A DNA stretch of 64,000 bases, from contig JBMNRU010000005.1 of the NCBI GenBank assembly GCA_050944855.1, positions 86,727 through 150,726 of the forward strand, in the 5' to 3' direction. A model generated the notes under the pieces. The model was not told the origin of the DNA and ran no database searches. It saw only the letters and a program-made list of their open reading frames with translations. The stretch is from Lactonifactor sp050944855 (GTDB lineage: Bacteria > Bacillota > Clostridia > Lachnospirales > Lachnospiraceae). Positions 33,427 through 41,878 of this stretch are shown here, one piece after another (the stretch's first letter is position 1; each line of letters begins with the position of its first letter). The position numbers and the translations under genes are program-made.

Positions 33427-33966
33427 ATGAGCAGATTAAAAGAACTGTACCAGAACGAAATCGTTGATGCGATGATGAAAAAGTTTGAATACAAAAACGT
33501 CATGGAAGTGCCAAAACTCGATAAAATCGTTGTAAACATGGGTGTTGGTGAAGCGAAAGAAAACGCAAAATTATTAGATGCGGCAATTGCTGATATGGAA
33601 CTGATCACAGGTCAGAAAGCTGTTGTTACAAGAGCAAAGAACTCCGTAGCTAACTTCAAGATCAGAGAAGGTATGCCGATTGGATGTAAAGTAACTTTAA
33701 GAGGCGAGAAGATGTATGAATTTGCAGATCGTCTCATCAATTTAGCACTTCCTCGTGTACGTGACTTCCGCGGTGTAAATCCTAACGCATTTGATGGAAG
33801 AGGAAACTATGCTCTGGGTATTAAAGAGCAGCTGATCTTCCCGGAAGTTGAGTACGATAAGATCGATAAAGTAAGAGGTATGGACGTAATTTTCGTTACT
33901 ACCGCTAAAACTGATGAAGAAGCTCGTGAATTATTGAGATTATTCAATATGCCATTCGCAAAATAA
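33427..33966 (+). CDS. rplE: 50S ribosomal protein L5
   Basis: This 179-residue L5 binds 5S rRNA in the central protuberance. Conserved blocks are VVNMGVGEAKENAK, GCKVTLRGEKMYEF and LPRVRDFRGVN. It is preceded by AGAGGAGG and lies 15 bp before the S14 gene. Confidence 0.98.
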   Translation: MSRLKELYQNEIVDAMMKKFEYKNVMEVPKLDKIVVNMGVGEAKENAKLLDAAIADMELITGQKAVVTRAKNSVANFKIREGMPIGCKVTLRGEKMYEFADRLINLALPRVRDFRGVNPNAFDGRGNYALGIKEQLIFPEVEYDKIDKVRGMDVIFVTTAKTDEEARELLRLFNMPFAK

Positions 33967-33981
33967 TAGGAGGTATGATTC

Positions 33982-34167
33982 ATGGCTAAAACAGCAATGA
34001 AAATCAAACAGCAGCGCAAAGCTAAATTCTCCACTAGAGAATATAATCGTTGTAGAATCTGTGGTCGTCCACATGCTTATTTAAGAAAATACGGAATCTG
34101 CAGAATCTGTTTCCGTGAATTAGCTTATAAGGGACAGATCCCTGGCGTGAAAAAGGCTAGCTGGTAG
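33982..34167 (+). CDS. rpsZ: 30S ribosomal protein S14 type Z (zinc form)
   Basis: This 61-residue short S14 has the four-cysteine zinc ribbon CRIC...CRIC (residues ~24-43), so it is the C+ form. The C-terminus GQIPGVKKASW is diagnostic. Many Firmicutes keep a second zinc-free copy for zinc starvation; none is seen in this window. Confidence 0.98.
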   Translation: MAKTAMKIKQQRKAKFSTREYNRCRICGRPHAYLRKYGICRICFRELAYKGQIPGVKKASW

Positions 34168-34187
34168 AAGAGAGGAGGACACTGGAA

Positions 34188-34589
34188 ATGACAATGAGCG
34201 ATCCAATCGCAGATATGCTTACAAGAATTCGTAATGCAAATACTGCTAAACATGATACCGTAGATGTTCCGGCATCTAAAATGAAACTTGCTATTGCTGA
34301 GATCCTTTTAAAAGAGGGATACATTGCAAAATATGATGTAATCGAAGATGGAAGCTTTAAGACAATTCATATCACATTAAAATACGGTGTGGATAAGAAC
34401 GAAAAGATCATCACAGGTTTAAAGAGAATCTCTAAACCAGGTTTACGTATTTATGTAGGCAAAGATGAGCTTCCGAAGGTTCTGGGTGGATTAGGAGTTG
34501 CAATCCTTTCTACAAACCAGGGCGTTATCACAGACAAAGAAGCAAGAAAACTCCAGGTAGGCGGAGAAGTTTTAGCATTTGTTTGGTAG
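34188..34589 (+). CDS. rpsH: 30S ribosomal protein S8
   Basis: This 133-residue S8 binds the central domain of 16S rRNA and in E. coli represses the spc operon. It starts MTMSDPIADMLTRIRNA and ends with LSTNQGVITDKEARKLQVGG and the usual terminus. The tandem repeat region begins 4 bp after its stop codon. Confidence 0.98.
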   Translation: MTMSDPIADMLTRIRNANTAKHDTVDVPASKMKLAIAEILLKEGYIAKYDVIEDGSFKTIHITLKYGVDKNEKIITGLKRISKPGLRIYVGKDELPKVLGGLGVAILSTNQGVITDKEARKLQVGGEVLAFVW

Positions 34590-34593
34590 GCCG

Positions 34594-34893
34594 AAAGCAA
34601 CTTAATGAGAACAAGCCGATAGGCGCCGTTCGAATTTAGTGCGAGGCCCTTCCTGACCCTTAATGAAGCCGAGCGGTAGGCGAAGGCTGAATTTAGTGGA
34701 GGGAAGAAACCCGTAAAAGCAACTTAATGAGAACAAGCCGGTAGGCGCAGTTCGAATTTAGTGCGAGGCCCTTCCTGACCCTTAATGAAGCCGAGCAGCA
34801 GGTGAAGGCTGAATTTAGTGGAGGGAAGAAACCCGTAAAAGCAACTTAATGAGAACAAGCCGATAGGCGCAGTTCGAATTTAGTGCAAGGCGG
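34594..34893 (+). repeat. 122-bp tandem repeat (about 2.5 copies) between rpsH and rplF
   Basis: Units start at 34594, 34716 and 34838, an exact 122-bp period. Copies 1 and 2 differ at about five positions. Copy 3 stops after ~56 bp and jumps to GGGAAGAAA, which matches the unit's 3' part, so it looks internally deleted. Each unit is itself two diverged ~61-bp halves, sharing CTTAATGA, TAGGCG and GAATTTAGTG. No open frame runs through it. The rest of the gap (34894-34971) holds the rplF ribosome-binding site. The repeats are transcribed within the spc operon. Confidence 0.9.
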
Positions 34894-34971
34894 GAAGAAA
34901 TATAGCAACTGAAAACAGAGGGGAACCATATAAGCGTCCCTTCCGAAAATTTAAGTTAGGAGGAAACAGGT

Positions 34972-35511
34972 ATGTCACGTATCGGAAGACAGCCAGTCGC
35001 TATCCCAGCAGGCGTAGAAGTAAAAATTGCTGAGAATAACGTAGTGACCGTGAAAGGTCCTAAGGGAACACTTGAAAGAGCGTTGCCAACAGAAATGGAA
35101 ATTAAGTTAGAAGAAGGCAGTGTTGTAGTAACAAGACCGAACGATTTAAAGAAAATGAAATCCTTACATGGTTTAACCAGAACACTGATCCACAACATGG
35201 TTGTTGGTGTCAGCGAAGGCTATACAAAAGCTCTGGAAGTAAACGGTGTAGGTTATAAGGTTCAGAAACAGGGTAAAAAGTTAGTATTATCCCTGGGCTA
35301 TTCACATACCGTTGAGATGGAAGATCCTGAAGGCATAGAGTCTGTTGTAGACGGAAACAAAATCACAGTTAAAGGTATTGATAAAGAAAAAGTTGGCCAA
35401 TATGCAGCTGAAATCAGAGATAAGAGAAGACCGGAACCATATAAAGGCAAAGGTATTAAATATGCTGACGAAGTTATCAGACGTAAAGTTGGTAAGACTG
35501 GTAAAAAATAA
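34972..35511 (+). CDS. rplF: 50S ribosomal protein L6
   Basis: This 179-residue L6 sits near the stalk base and factor-binding site. It starts MSRIGRQPVAIPAGV; the C-terminal RRPEPYKGKGIKYADEVIRR is diagnostic. It has its own AGGAGG site after the tandem repeat region. It begins 382 bp after rpsH, against gaps of about 10-130 bp between most of the genes around it. Confidence 0.98.
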   Translation: MSRIGRQPVAIPAGVEVKIAENNVVTVKGPKGTLERALPTEMEIKLEEGSVVVTRPNDLKKMKSLHGLTRTLIHNMVVGVSEGYTKALEVNGVGYKVQKQGKKLVLSLGYSHTVEMEDPEGIESVVDGNKITVKGIDKEKVGQYAAEIRDKRRPEPYKGKGIKYADEVIRRKVGKTGKK

Positions 35512-35528
35512 TTAAGGAGAGTGTAAAA

Positions 35529-35897
35529 ATGGTTAGTAAAGTATCAAGAGCGAAAGTTCGTGCAAAAAAACATAGAAGATTACGTAATCATCTTAGCGGT
35601 ACAGCTACAACTCCACGTTTAGCAGTATTCCGCAGCAATAATCATATGTATGCTCAAATTATTGACGATACAGTTGGAAAAACTTTAGTTTCAGCTTCTA
35701 CTCTTCAGAAAGAAGTAAAAGCTGAGCTGGAAAAAACCAATAACGTTGATGCAGCAGCATATTTAGGAACTGTAATCGGTAAGAGAGCGGTTGAAGCAGG
35801 TATCAAAGAGGTTGTCTTTGACAGAGGCGGCTTTATATATCAGGGTAAAATTCAGGCATTAGCAGATGCAGCTCGTGAAGCTGGATTAGAATTCTAG
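35529..35897 (+). CDS. rplR: 50S ribosomal protein L18
   Basis: This 122-residue L18 binds 5S rRNA with L5. The N-terminal Lys/Arg tail precedes RLRNHLSGTATTPRLAVFRS, and VVFDRGGFIYQGKIQALADA ends the fold. An AAGGAGAG site lies upstream. Confidence 0.98.
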   Translation: MVSKVSRAKVRAKKHRRLRNHLSGTATTPRLAVFRSNNHMYAQIIDDTVGKTLVSASTLQKEVKAELEKTNNVDAAAYLGTVIGKRAVEAGIKEVVFDRGGFIYQGKIQALADAAREAGLEF

Positions 35898-35916
35898 AAA
35901 GGGAGGAAAAGAACAC

Positions 35917-36426
35917 ATGAGACATACTATTATTGATGCTAGTCAGTTAGAGTTACAGGAAAAAGTAGTATCAATCAAGCGTGTAACAAAAGTTGTTAAA
36001 GGTGGTCGTAACTTCCGATTCACAGCTTTAGTCGTTGTTGGTGATGGTAACGGGCATGTTGGCGCTGGTTTAGGTAAAGCAACTGAAATTCCGGAAGCGA
36101 TCCGCAAAGGAAAAGAAGATGCGATGAAGAAATTGGTAACAGTAGCAAGAGACGAGAACGGCAGTATTACACATGATTACATTGGCAAATTCGGAAGCGC
36201 TGAAATGTTATTAAAGAGAGCTCCGGAAGGTACTGGTGTTATTGCCGGCGGTCCGGCGCGTGCCGTAATTGAACTGGCAGGTATTAAGAATATCCGTACC
36301 AAATGTCTGGGATCCAGAAACAAACAGAACGTTGTCCTTGCCACTATTGCAGGTTTAAGTCAGTTAAAGACTCCAGAAGAAGTTGCTAGACTTCGTGGAA
36401 AATCTGTTGACGAGATTTTTGCATAG
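35917..36426 (+). CDS. rpsE: 30S ribosomal protein S5
   Basis: This 169-residue S5 guards decoding accuracy. The double-stranded-RNA-binding fold shows KGGRNFRFTALVVVGDGNGH and GAGLGKATEIPEAIRKG. The spectinomycin-contact loop region VTKVVKGGR has no obvious change. Confidence 0.98.
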   Translation: MRHTIIDASQLELQEKVVSIKRVTKVVKGGRNFRFTALVVVGDGNGHVGAGLGKATEIPEAIRKGKEDAMKKLVTVARDENGSITHDYIGKFGSAEMLLKRAPEGTGVIAGGPARAVIELAGIKNIRTKCLGSRNKQNVVLATIAGLSQLKTPEEVARLRGKSVDEIFA

Positions 36427-36438
36427 GAGGAATGAAAA

Positions 36439-36621
36439 ATGGCAGATAAATTAAGAATCACATTAGTGAAATCTACAATTGGTGCTATTCCAAAGCATAA
36501 AAAAACAGTAGAAGCTTTAGGATTAAGAAAGCTGAACAAAACAGTGGAAATGCCTGATAATGCAGCTGTAAGAGGTATGTGCAAACAGGTATGCCACTTA
36601 GTAAAAGTAGAAGAAATTTAA
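36439..36621 (+). CDS. rpmD: 50S ribosomal protein L30
   Basis: This 60-residue L30 has the typical LRITLVKSTIGAIPKHKKTV start and the VRGMCKQVCHLVKVEE end. It lies 12 bp after rpsE with a TAGGAGG site and 22 bp before rplO. Confidence 0.97.
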   Translation: MADKLRITLVKSTIGAIPKHKKTVEALGLRKLNKTVEMPDNAAVRGMCKQVCHLVKVEEI

Positions 36622-36643
36622 TCAGATAAAAGGAGGTGCCAAA

Positions 36644-37084
36644 ATGGATTTATCTAATTTAAGACCAGCTGATGGTGCAAAACACAGTGATAACTTCAGA
36701 AGAGGCCGTGGACACGCTTCCGGAAATGGTAAGACAGCCGGTAAAGGTCATAAAGGTCAGAAAGCTCGTTCCGGAGCACCAAGACCAGGCTTTGAAGGTG
36801 GACAGATGCCTTTATATAGAAGACTTCCAAAAAGAGGCTTCAAGAATAGAAACTCTAAGGACATCGTAGCAATCAATGTTGATGTTCTGAACAGATTTGA
36901 AGACGGTGCAGAAGTGACTGTCGAAACATTATTAGAGAACAGAGCAATTTCTCGTATGGGTGATGGTGTTAAAATTTTAGGAAACGGTGAAATCACGAAA
37001 AAATTAAACGTAAAAGTTAACGCTGTCAGTGAAAGTGCAAAAGCTAAAATTGAAGCAGCAGGTGGAACAGTAGAGGTGATCTAA
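36644..37084 (+). CDS. rplO: 50S ribosomal protein L15
   Basis: This 146-residue L15 has the Gly/Lys-rich N-terminal segment (RGRGHASGNGKTAGKGHKGQ) that threads into 23S rRNA. The C-terminal globular part ends VSESAKAKIEAAGGTVEVI. Its stop overlaps secY at TAATG. Confidence 0.98.
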   Translation: MDLSNLRPADGAKHSDNFRRGRGHASGNGKTAGKGHKGQKARSGAPRPGFEGGQMPLYRRLPKRGFKNRNSKDIVAINVDVLNRFEDGAEVTVETLLENRAISRMGDGVKILGNGEITKKLNVKVNAVSESAKAKIEAAGGTVEVI

Positions 37085-38430
37085 TGTGGAAAACACTTCA
37101 AAGTGCATTTAGAATCAAAGATGTCAGAAGAAGAATCTTATATATCTTTATGATGCTGGTAGTTGTTCGTATTGGCTGCCAGCTCCCCATTCCGGGAGTG
37201 AATGGAGAGTATATTAAACAGTGGTTTGAAAGTCAATCCAGTGACGCTTTTAACTTTTTCAGCGCATTTACTGGCGGATCTTTTGAGCAGATGTCAATTT
37301 TTGCTCTGAACATTACGCCATATATCACATCTTCCATTATCATGCAGCTTCTTACGATCGCCATTCCGGCATTGGAAGAGATGCATAAGGATGGTGAGGA
37401 TGGAAGAAAGAAGATCACCATGATTACCAGATATCTGACAGTTGGCTTATCTTTATTCCAGTCAATTGCTATGGTAATTGCGTTTGGTCGTCAGGGTCTG
37501 ATCGAGGCAATGGTTGAAGGCTCCGGTGCAAGCACATTTGAGAAAGTTATGGCAGGTATTATTGCGGTTGCCTGTCTGACTGCAGGTTCTGCACTTCTTA
37601 TGTGGATCGGCGAGCAGATTACAGTAAAAGGTGTAGGAAACGGTATTTCTATTGTATTAACCATTAATATCGTATCCAGTATGCCGGGAGATTTTGTTTC
37701 TTTATTCCAGACATTTGTATTAGGTAAGACACTGGCTAAAGGAGCGTTAGCTGCATTTATTATTGTTGCGGTTGTTTTAGTAGTAGTAGTTTTTGTATTG
37801 ATTTTAAATGATGGTATTCGTAAAATACCAGTACAATATTCCAAAAAGATGCAGGGCAGAAAAATGGTGGGCGGTCAGTCTTCTACCATTCCGATGAAGG
37901 TGAATACCGCGGGTGTTATCCCGATTATCTTCGCATCATCCCTGATGTCTTTCCCCGTTATTATTGCCAGCTTTTTCGGCAAAGGAAACGGGACAGGAAT
38001 TGGAAGTCAGATCCTGAGGGCTATGAGTTCCAATAACTGGTGTAATCCGAATCAGCCGGTCTATAGTCTTGGACTTCTGGTATATATTGTATTAGTCGTA
38101 TTTTTTGCTTACTTCTATACGTCTATTACTTTCAATCCGATTGAGATCGCGGATAATATCAGAAAACAGGGCGGCTTTATTCCGGGTATTCGTCCTGGTA
38201 AACCGACAACCGAATATTTGAATAAACTTTTAAATTACATTATTTTCATCGGAGCAGTAGGCTTGATTATTGTTGCCGTTATTCCAATTTTCTTTAACGG
38301 CGTATTTGGAGCAAAGGTATCCTTCGGAGGTACATCTGTTATCATCGTTGTGAGCGTTGTTCTGGAAACGTTGAAACAAATTGAGTCATTAATGCTTGTT
38401 CGCAATTATAAAGGTTTTTTAAATAACTAA
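37084..38430 (+). CDS. secY: preprotein translocase subunit SecY
   Basis: This 448-residue membrane protein has ten helices and forms the Sec channel with SecE and SecG. Family marks include the N-terminal amphipathic KDVRRRILYIFMMLVVVRIG, the plug-like AFTGGSFEQMSIFALNITPY and the IEIADNIRKQGGFIPGIRPG loop that meets SecA. It follows rplO by overlap, the standard spc arrangement. The 118-bp gap to adk holds a hairpin at 38446-38469. Confidence 0.98.
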   Translation: MWKTLQSAFRIKDVRRRILYIFMMLVVVRIGCQLPIPGVNGEYIKQWFESQSSDAFNFFSAFTGGSFEQMSIFALNITPYITSSIIMQLLTIAIPALEEMHKDGEDGRKKITMITRYLTVGLSLFQSIAMVIAFGRQGLIEAMVEGSGASTFEKVMAGIIAVACLTAGSALLMWIGEQITVKGVGNGISIVLTINIVSSMPGDFVSLFQTFVLGKTLAKGALAAFIIVAVVLVVVVFVLILNDGIRKIPVQYSKKMQGRKMVGGQSSTIPMKVNTAGVIPIIFASSLMSFPVIIASFFGKGNGTGIGSQILRAMSSNNWCNPNQPVYSLGLLVYIVLVVFFAYFYTSITFNPIEIADNIRKQGGFIPGIRPGKPTTEYLNKLLNYIIFIGAVGLIIVAVIPIFFNGVFGAKVSFGGTSVIIVVSVVLETLKQIESLMLVRNYKGFLNN

Positions 38431-38445
38431 AAGTTTTGTATGACG

Positions 38446-38469
38446 GTGTACCCATTTATTTGGGTACAC
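38446..38469 (+). other. hairpin between secY and adk
   Basis: GTGTACCC (38446-38453) and GGGTACAC (38462-38469) form a perfect 8-bp stem. The tail TAAAATAC has no U-run, so it is more likely an mRNA processing or attenuation element than a full terminator. Confidence 0.5.
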
Positions 38470-38548
38470 TAAAATACTATAAGGATAAAAATACGCCTGT
38501 CAGTACAGCGAAAAGATTGTGCTGGAGACATTAATATGGAGGATTTGT

Positions 38549-39193
38549 ATGAAAATCATTATGTTGGGTGCGCCTGGAGCCGGAAAAGGGACTCAGGCTA
38601 AGAAAATTGCAGAGAAATACGGTATTCCCCATATTTCTACAGGGGACATTTTCCGTGCGAATATTAAAAATGGGACAAAATTGGGTGAAAAGGCAAAAGC
38701 ATACATGGATCAGGGACTGTTAGTTCCGGATGAACTGACCTGTGATCTGGTAGTGGATCGTGTACAGGAAGAAGACTGCCGTAACGGATATGTACTGGAT
38801 GGTTTTCCAAGAAACATAGCCCAGGCGGAAGTATTAAAGGAAGCTTTAAACAAATTGGGACAGAAAATTGATTTTGCCATCAATGTAGATGTTCCGGACG
38901 AGAATATTATTAACCGTATGTCTGGAAGAAGAGCCTGCGTTGGATGCGGTGCGACCTATCATGTAGTATATAATGCGCCAAAGGTTGAAAATGTGTGTGA
39001 TATTTGTGGAGAAAAATTGATTTTGCGTGAGGATGACACACCGGAAACTGTTCAGAAACGTTTGGGTGTTTACCATGAGCAGACACAGCCGTTGATTGCA
39101 TATTATAAGGAAGCAGGCATATTAAAGAGTGTGGACGGCACTGTTGATATGGAAGATGTATTCCAGGCAATTACCGCTATTTTAGGAGCATAA
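38549..39193 (+). CDS. adk: adenylate kinase
   Basis: This ~214-residue kinase interconverts ATP + AMP and 2 ADP. It begins MKIIMLGAPGAGKGTQAKKI with the P-loop, has DGFPRNIAQAE, and its LID carries the zinc cysteines CVGCGATYH and CDICG, the Gram-positive form. ATG 38549 follows GGAGGATTT; an upstream in-frame start precedes that site. The order secY-adk-map-infA is conserved. Confidence 0.98.
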   Translation: MKIIMLGAPGAGKGTQAKKIAEKYGIPHISTGDIFRANIKNGTKLGEKAKAYMDQGLLVPDELTCDLVVDRVQEEDCRNGYVLDGFPRNIAQAEVLKEALNKLGQKIDFAINVDVPDENIINRMSGRRACVGCGATYHVVYNAPKVENVCDICGEKLILREDDTPETVQKRLGVYHEQTQPLIAYYKEAGILKSVDGTVDMEDVFQAITAILGA

Positions 39194-39196
39194 AAT

Positions 39197-39964
39197 ATGT
39201 CAGTAACAATTAAATCTGCAAGAGAAATTGAACTTATGAGAGAATCGGGCAGATTGCTGGAACAGGTTCACAATGAACTGGCCCTGGCTATTAAACCCGG
39301 AATATCCACGTTGGATATTGACCGATTGGGAGAAAAATTAATCCGTAGTATGGGGTGTATTCCCAATTTCTTACATTATAACGGATACCCTGCTTCTATT
39401 TGTGTATCTGTTAATGATGAAGTCGTACATGGGATCCCCAAGAAAAAACATATTCTGCGGGAAGGAGATATCGTCAGTCTGGATGCTGGCCTGATCTATC
39501 ACGGATATCATTCCGATGCAGCCAGAACGCATGGTGTAGGAGAAATCAGTCCGGAAGCACAAAAACTGATTGATGTGACAAAACAGAGCTTTTTTGAAGG
39601 ACTTAAATATGCAAAGGCCGGCTGTCATTTATTTGATATATCAGCGGCTATTGGCAATTACGCGGAGCAGTACGGATATGGGGTAGTGAGAGATCTGGTA
39701 GGTCATGGCATAGGCACCAGTCTTCATGAGGATCCACAGATTCCTAATTTCCCTCAGAGAAGGAAAGGGCTTCGTCTGCAGCCGGGCATGACCCTGGCAG
39801 TAGAACCGATGATCAACATGGGACGTCCGGAAGTGGAATGGATGGACGATGACTGGACTGTTGTGACAGAAGACGGTTCTTTATCCGCACATTATGAAAA
39901 TACGATTCTGATCACAGAGGGTGAACCGGAACTTCTGACACTCACGATGCAGGAGAGTTTATGA
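39197..39964 (+). CDS. map: methionine aminopeptidase, type I
   Basis: This 255-residue enzyme trims the initiator methionine from new proteins. Metal ligands are visible in SLDAGLIYHGYHSDAARTHG (two Asp), GHGIGTSLHEDP (His), AVEPMI (Glu) and AHYENTILIT (Glu). It begins 3 bp after adk and overlaps the KOW gene by 4 bp. Confidence 0.97.
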   Translation: MSVTIKSAREIELMRESGRLLEQVHNELALAIKPGISTLDIDRLGEKLIRSMGCIPNFLHYNGYPASICVSVNDEVVHGIPKKKHILREGDIVSLDAGLIYHGYHSDAARTHGVGEISPEAQKLIDVTKQSFFEGLKYAKAGCHLFDISAAIGNYAEQYGYGVVRDLVGHGIGTSLHEDPQIPNFPQRRKGLRLQPGMTLAVEPMINMGRPEVEWMDDDWTVVTEDGSLSAHYENTILITEGEPELLTLTMQESL

Positions 39965-40215
39965 AGGAGTTAAAAGAAGGTATGTTGGCCAAATCTCTGG
40001 CCGGACATGATAAGGGTCAGATTTATGTGATAGAATCTATTGAGGGAGAATATGTATATCTGGCGGACGGAAAGCATAGATCTCTGGAGCGGACAAAAAA
40101 GAAAAACTTAAAACATATACAGCCCGTAAAACACATAGAGGTTTCGTGTCTTTGCAATGAAACCATAAAAAAAGTAATTAAAGAGTATCAACTCGGTCAA
40201 CAAACAGGAGGTTAA
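39961..40215 (+). CDS. KOW-domain RNA-binding protein (L14e/L6e/L27e-like)
   Basis: This 84-residue protein has a KOW-like fold (MLAKSLAGHDKGQIYVIESI and YVYLADGKHRSLE). Clostridia commonly carry it between map and infA, where it is annotated as RNA-binding but lacks a proven role. Translational overlap with map and a 3-bp gap to infA suggest a ribosome-linked function. The tail is polar and probably disordered. Confidence 0.85.
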   Translation: MKELKEGMLAKSLAGHDKGQIYVIESIEGEYVYLADGKHRSLERTKKKNLKHIQPVKHIEVSCLCNETIKKVIKEYQLGQQTGG

Positions 40216-40218
40216 TTT

Positions 40219-40437
40219 ATGTCGAAAGCAGATGTTATTGAAGTGGAAGGAACCGTACTGGAAAAGCTGCCGAATGCCATGTTTAAAGTAGAACTGGAAA
40301 ATAAGCACGTAGTGCTGGCGCATATCAGCGGTAAGTTAAGAATGAATTTTATTCGTATTTTACCAGGCGATAAAGTTACCATTGAGTTGTCACCTTATGA
40401 TTTATCCAAAGGAAGAATCATTTGGAGAGATAAATAA
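40219..40437 (+). CDS. infA: translation initiation factor IF-1
   Basis: This 72-residue OB-fold protein blocks the A site during initiation. It starts MSKADVIEVEGTVLEKLPNA and ends SPYDLSKGRIIWRDK, the canonical sequence. An AGGAGG site precedes it. A separate promoter follows for the next unit. Confidence 0.98.
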   Translation: MSKADVIEVEGTVLEKLPNAMFKVELENKHVVLAHISGKLRMNFIRILPGDKVTIELSPYDLSKGRIIWRDK

Positions 40438-40445
40438 TTTTATAC

Positions 40446-40474
40446 TTGCATTTTCTGGATGTTGGTGCTATACT
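40446..40474 (+). promoter_or_regulatory. internal promoter before rpmJ
   Basis: TTGCAT (40446-40451), a 17-bp spacer and TATACT (40469-40474) form a strong promoter right after infA. It would add transcription of rpmJ-rpsM-rpsK-rpsD-rpoA-rplQ. Confidence 0.7.
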
Positions 40475-40580
40475 ATATAACGAACTTTTGTGTTCGGCAA
40501 ATTGGGTTAGTGCGCCTATCTATAGTACGCCCAACGCCGGAAACAGGCAACTTTTCAACGAATGGAAAGGAGGATCACCG

Positions 40581-40694
40581 ATGAAAGTAAGATCATCTGT
40601 TAAACCTATTTGCGAAAAATGCAAAATTATCAAAAGAAAAGGTAGTATCAGAGTAATCTGTGAAAACCCGAAACACAAACAGAGACAGGGCTAA
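40581..40694 (+). CDS. rpmJ: 50S ribosomal protein L36 (zinc form)
   Basis: This 37-residue L36 (MKVRSSVKPICEKCKIIKRK...) has zinc ligands Cys11, Cys14, Cys27 and His32, so it is the C+ form. It follows GAAAGGAGG. Its length and sequence match the family exactly. Confidence 0.97.
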   Translation: MKVRSSVKPICEKCKIIKRKGSIRVICENPKHKQRQG

Positions 40695-41028
40695 TTTCGA
40701 GAAAATTGGCAGTTTTGTTTGTGAATTATTTTGTGCGGCTGCAGCATGAACCGCCCGGCGGCGTTGTTCATTGCTGATTTTATATAATGTATCAATCCAT
40801 TTGCAGAAGCAAACGTTCTGCTGCATTATATTGCTTAATACCGGAGTAATCCGGAAAGGTCGCGGGATTTTAGTTCTGCGGCTGGATGTGTCCGTATCCG
40901 TCAATACGGCATATCTCAATTAGGAAAATATTAACCGGACCGCCCGAGAGTGCGCACACATTTCAGGCCCGTATACGGGAGCTGCGTAAGGCAGGGACAG
41001 GTTCCAAGAGAAAATGGAGGAAAATTAC
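40695..41028 (+). promoter_or_regulatory. structured leader before rpsM
   Basis: This 334-bp gap has no gene but several hairpins: GCAGAA (40803-40808) with TTCTGC (40816-40821), CCGGA/TCCGG (40841-40854), CCGTAT (40892-40897) with ATACGG (40904-40909), and the perfect 12-bp palindrome CCCGTATACGGG (40968-40979). In E. coli the alpha-operon leader binds S4, and Bacillus rpsD is also S4-regulated, so an S4 or S13 target is possible. No terminator is seen. Confidence 0.5.
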
Positions 41029-41397
41029 ATGGCACGTATTGCTGGTGTAGACTTACCAAGAGAAAAACGCGTAGAGATCGGTTTGACTTATATCTACGGA
41101 ATTGGCAGAGCAAGCTCAGAAAGAATTTTAAAAGAGGCACAGGTGGATCCGAATACCCGTGTCAGAGACTTAACTGATGATGAGGTTAAGAGAATCAGTG
41201 CTGTAATCGATGAGACTCAGGTTGTAGAAGGTGATTTAAGAAGAGAGATCGCTCTTAATATCAAACGTCTGCAGGAAATCGGATGCTACAGAGGTATCCG
41301 TCATAGAAAAGGACTTCCGGTTCGTGGTCAGAAGACAAAAACAAATGCAAGAACCAGAAAAGGTCCTAAGAGAACTGTTGCAAATAAGAAAAAATAA
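41029..41397 (+). CDS. rpsM: 30S ribosomal protein S13
   Basis: This 122-residue S13 lies in the 30S head and touches the P-site tRNA and bridge B1. It starts MARIAGVDLPREKRVEIGLT and ends with GQKTKTNARTRKGPKRTV. ATG 41029 follows TGGAGGAAA; an ATG five codons upstream overlaps the binding site. Confidence 0.98.
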   Translation: MARIAGVDLPREKRVEIGLTYIYGIGRASSERILKEAQVDPNTRVRDLTDDEVKRISAVIDETQVVEGDLRREIALNIKRLQEIGCYRGIRHRKGLPVRGQKTKTNARTRKGPKRTVANKKK

Positions 41398-41469
41398 TAG
41401 AGAGGCTGCATAGGCAACTTCTTTATGTTACTGATAACAAAGAATATCGAGAAAGTAGGTTAGTTTAAA

Positions 41470-41862
41470 ATGGCTAAAGTTACCAAAAAAGTGACAAAAA
41501 AGCGTGTAAAGAAAAACGTTGAACGCGGACAGGCACATATCCAATCATCTTTTAACAACACCATTGTTACGTTAACAGATGCTGAAGGAAATGCTTTATC
41601 ATGGGCAAGTGCCGGTGGTCTGGGATTTAGAGGTTCAAGGAAATCTACTCCATATGCAGCTCAGATGGCTGCTGAAACTGCTACAAAAGCAGCTTTAGTA
41701 CATGGCCTTAAGACTGTTGACGTTATGGTAAAAGGACCAGGATCAGGAAGAGAAGCAGCTATCCGTGCGCTTCAGGCATGCGGACTGGAAGTTACAAGTA
41801 TCAGAGACGTAACACCAGTGCCACACAATGGTTGTCGTCCACCAAAACGCAGAAGAGTCTAA
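41470..41862 (+). CDS. rpsK: 30S ribosomal protein S11
   Basis: This 130-residue S11 lies on the platform near the mRNA exit. Family blocks are AHIQSSFNNTIVTLTDAEGN, GPGSGREAAIRALQACGLEV and the terminal PHNGCRPPKRRRV. The 72-bp gap from rpsM lacks a strong ribosome-binding site; GAGAAAGTAGG is the best candidate. Confidence 0.98.
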   Translation: MAKVTKKVTKKRVKKNVERGQAHIQSSFNNTIVTLTDAEGNALSWASAGGLGFRGSRKSTPYAAQMAAETATKAALVHGLKTVDVMVKGPGSGREAAIRALQACGLEVTSIRDVTPVPHNGCRPPKRRRV

Positions 41863-41878
41863 TAGGAGGGAATTTTAA

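Noticed and set aside
34594..34893. CRISPR array
   Set aside because: The repeat units are 122 bp, contiguous and lack unique spacers; no cas genes are near.
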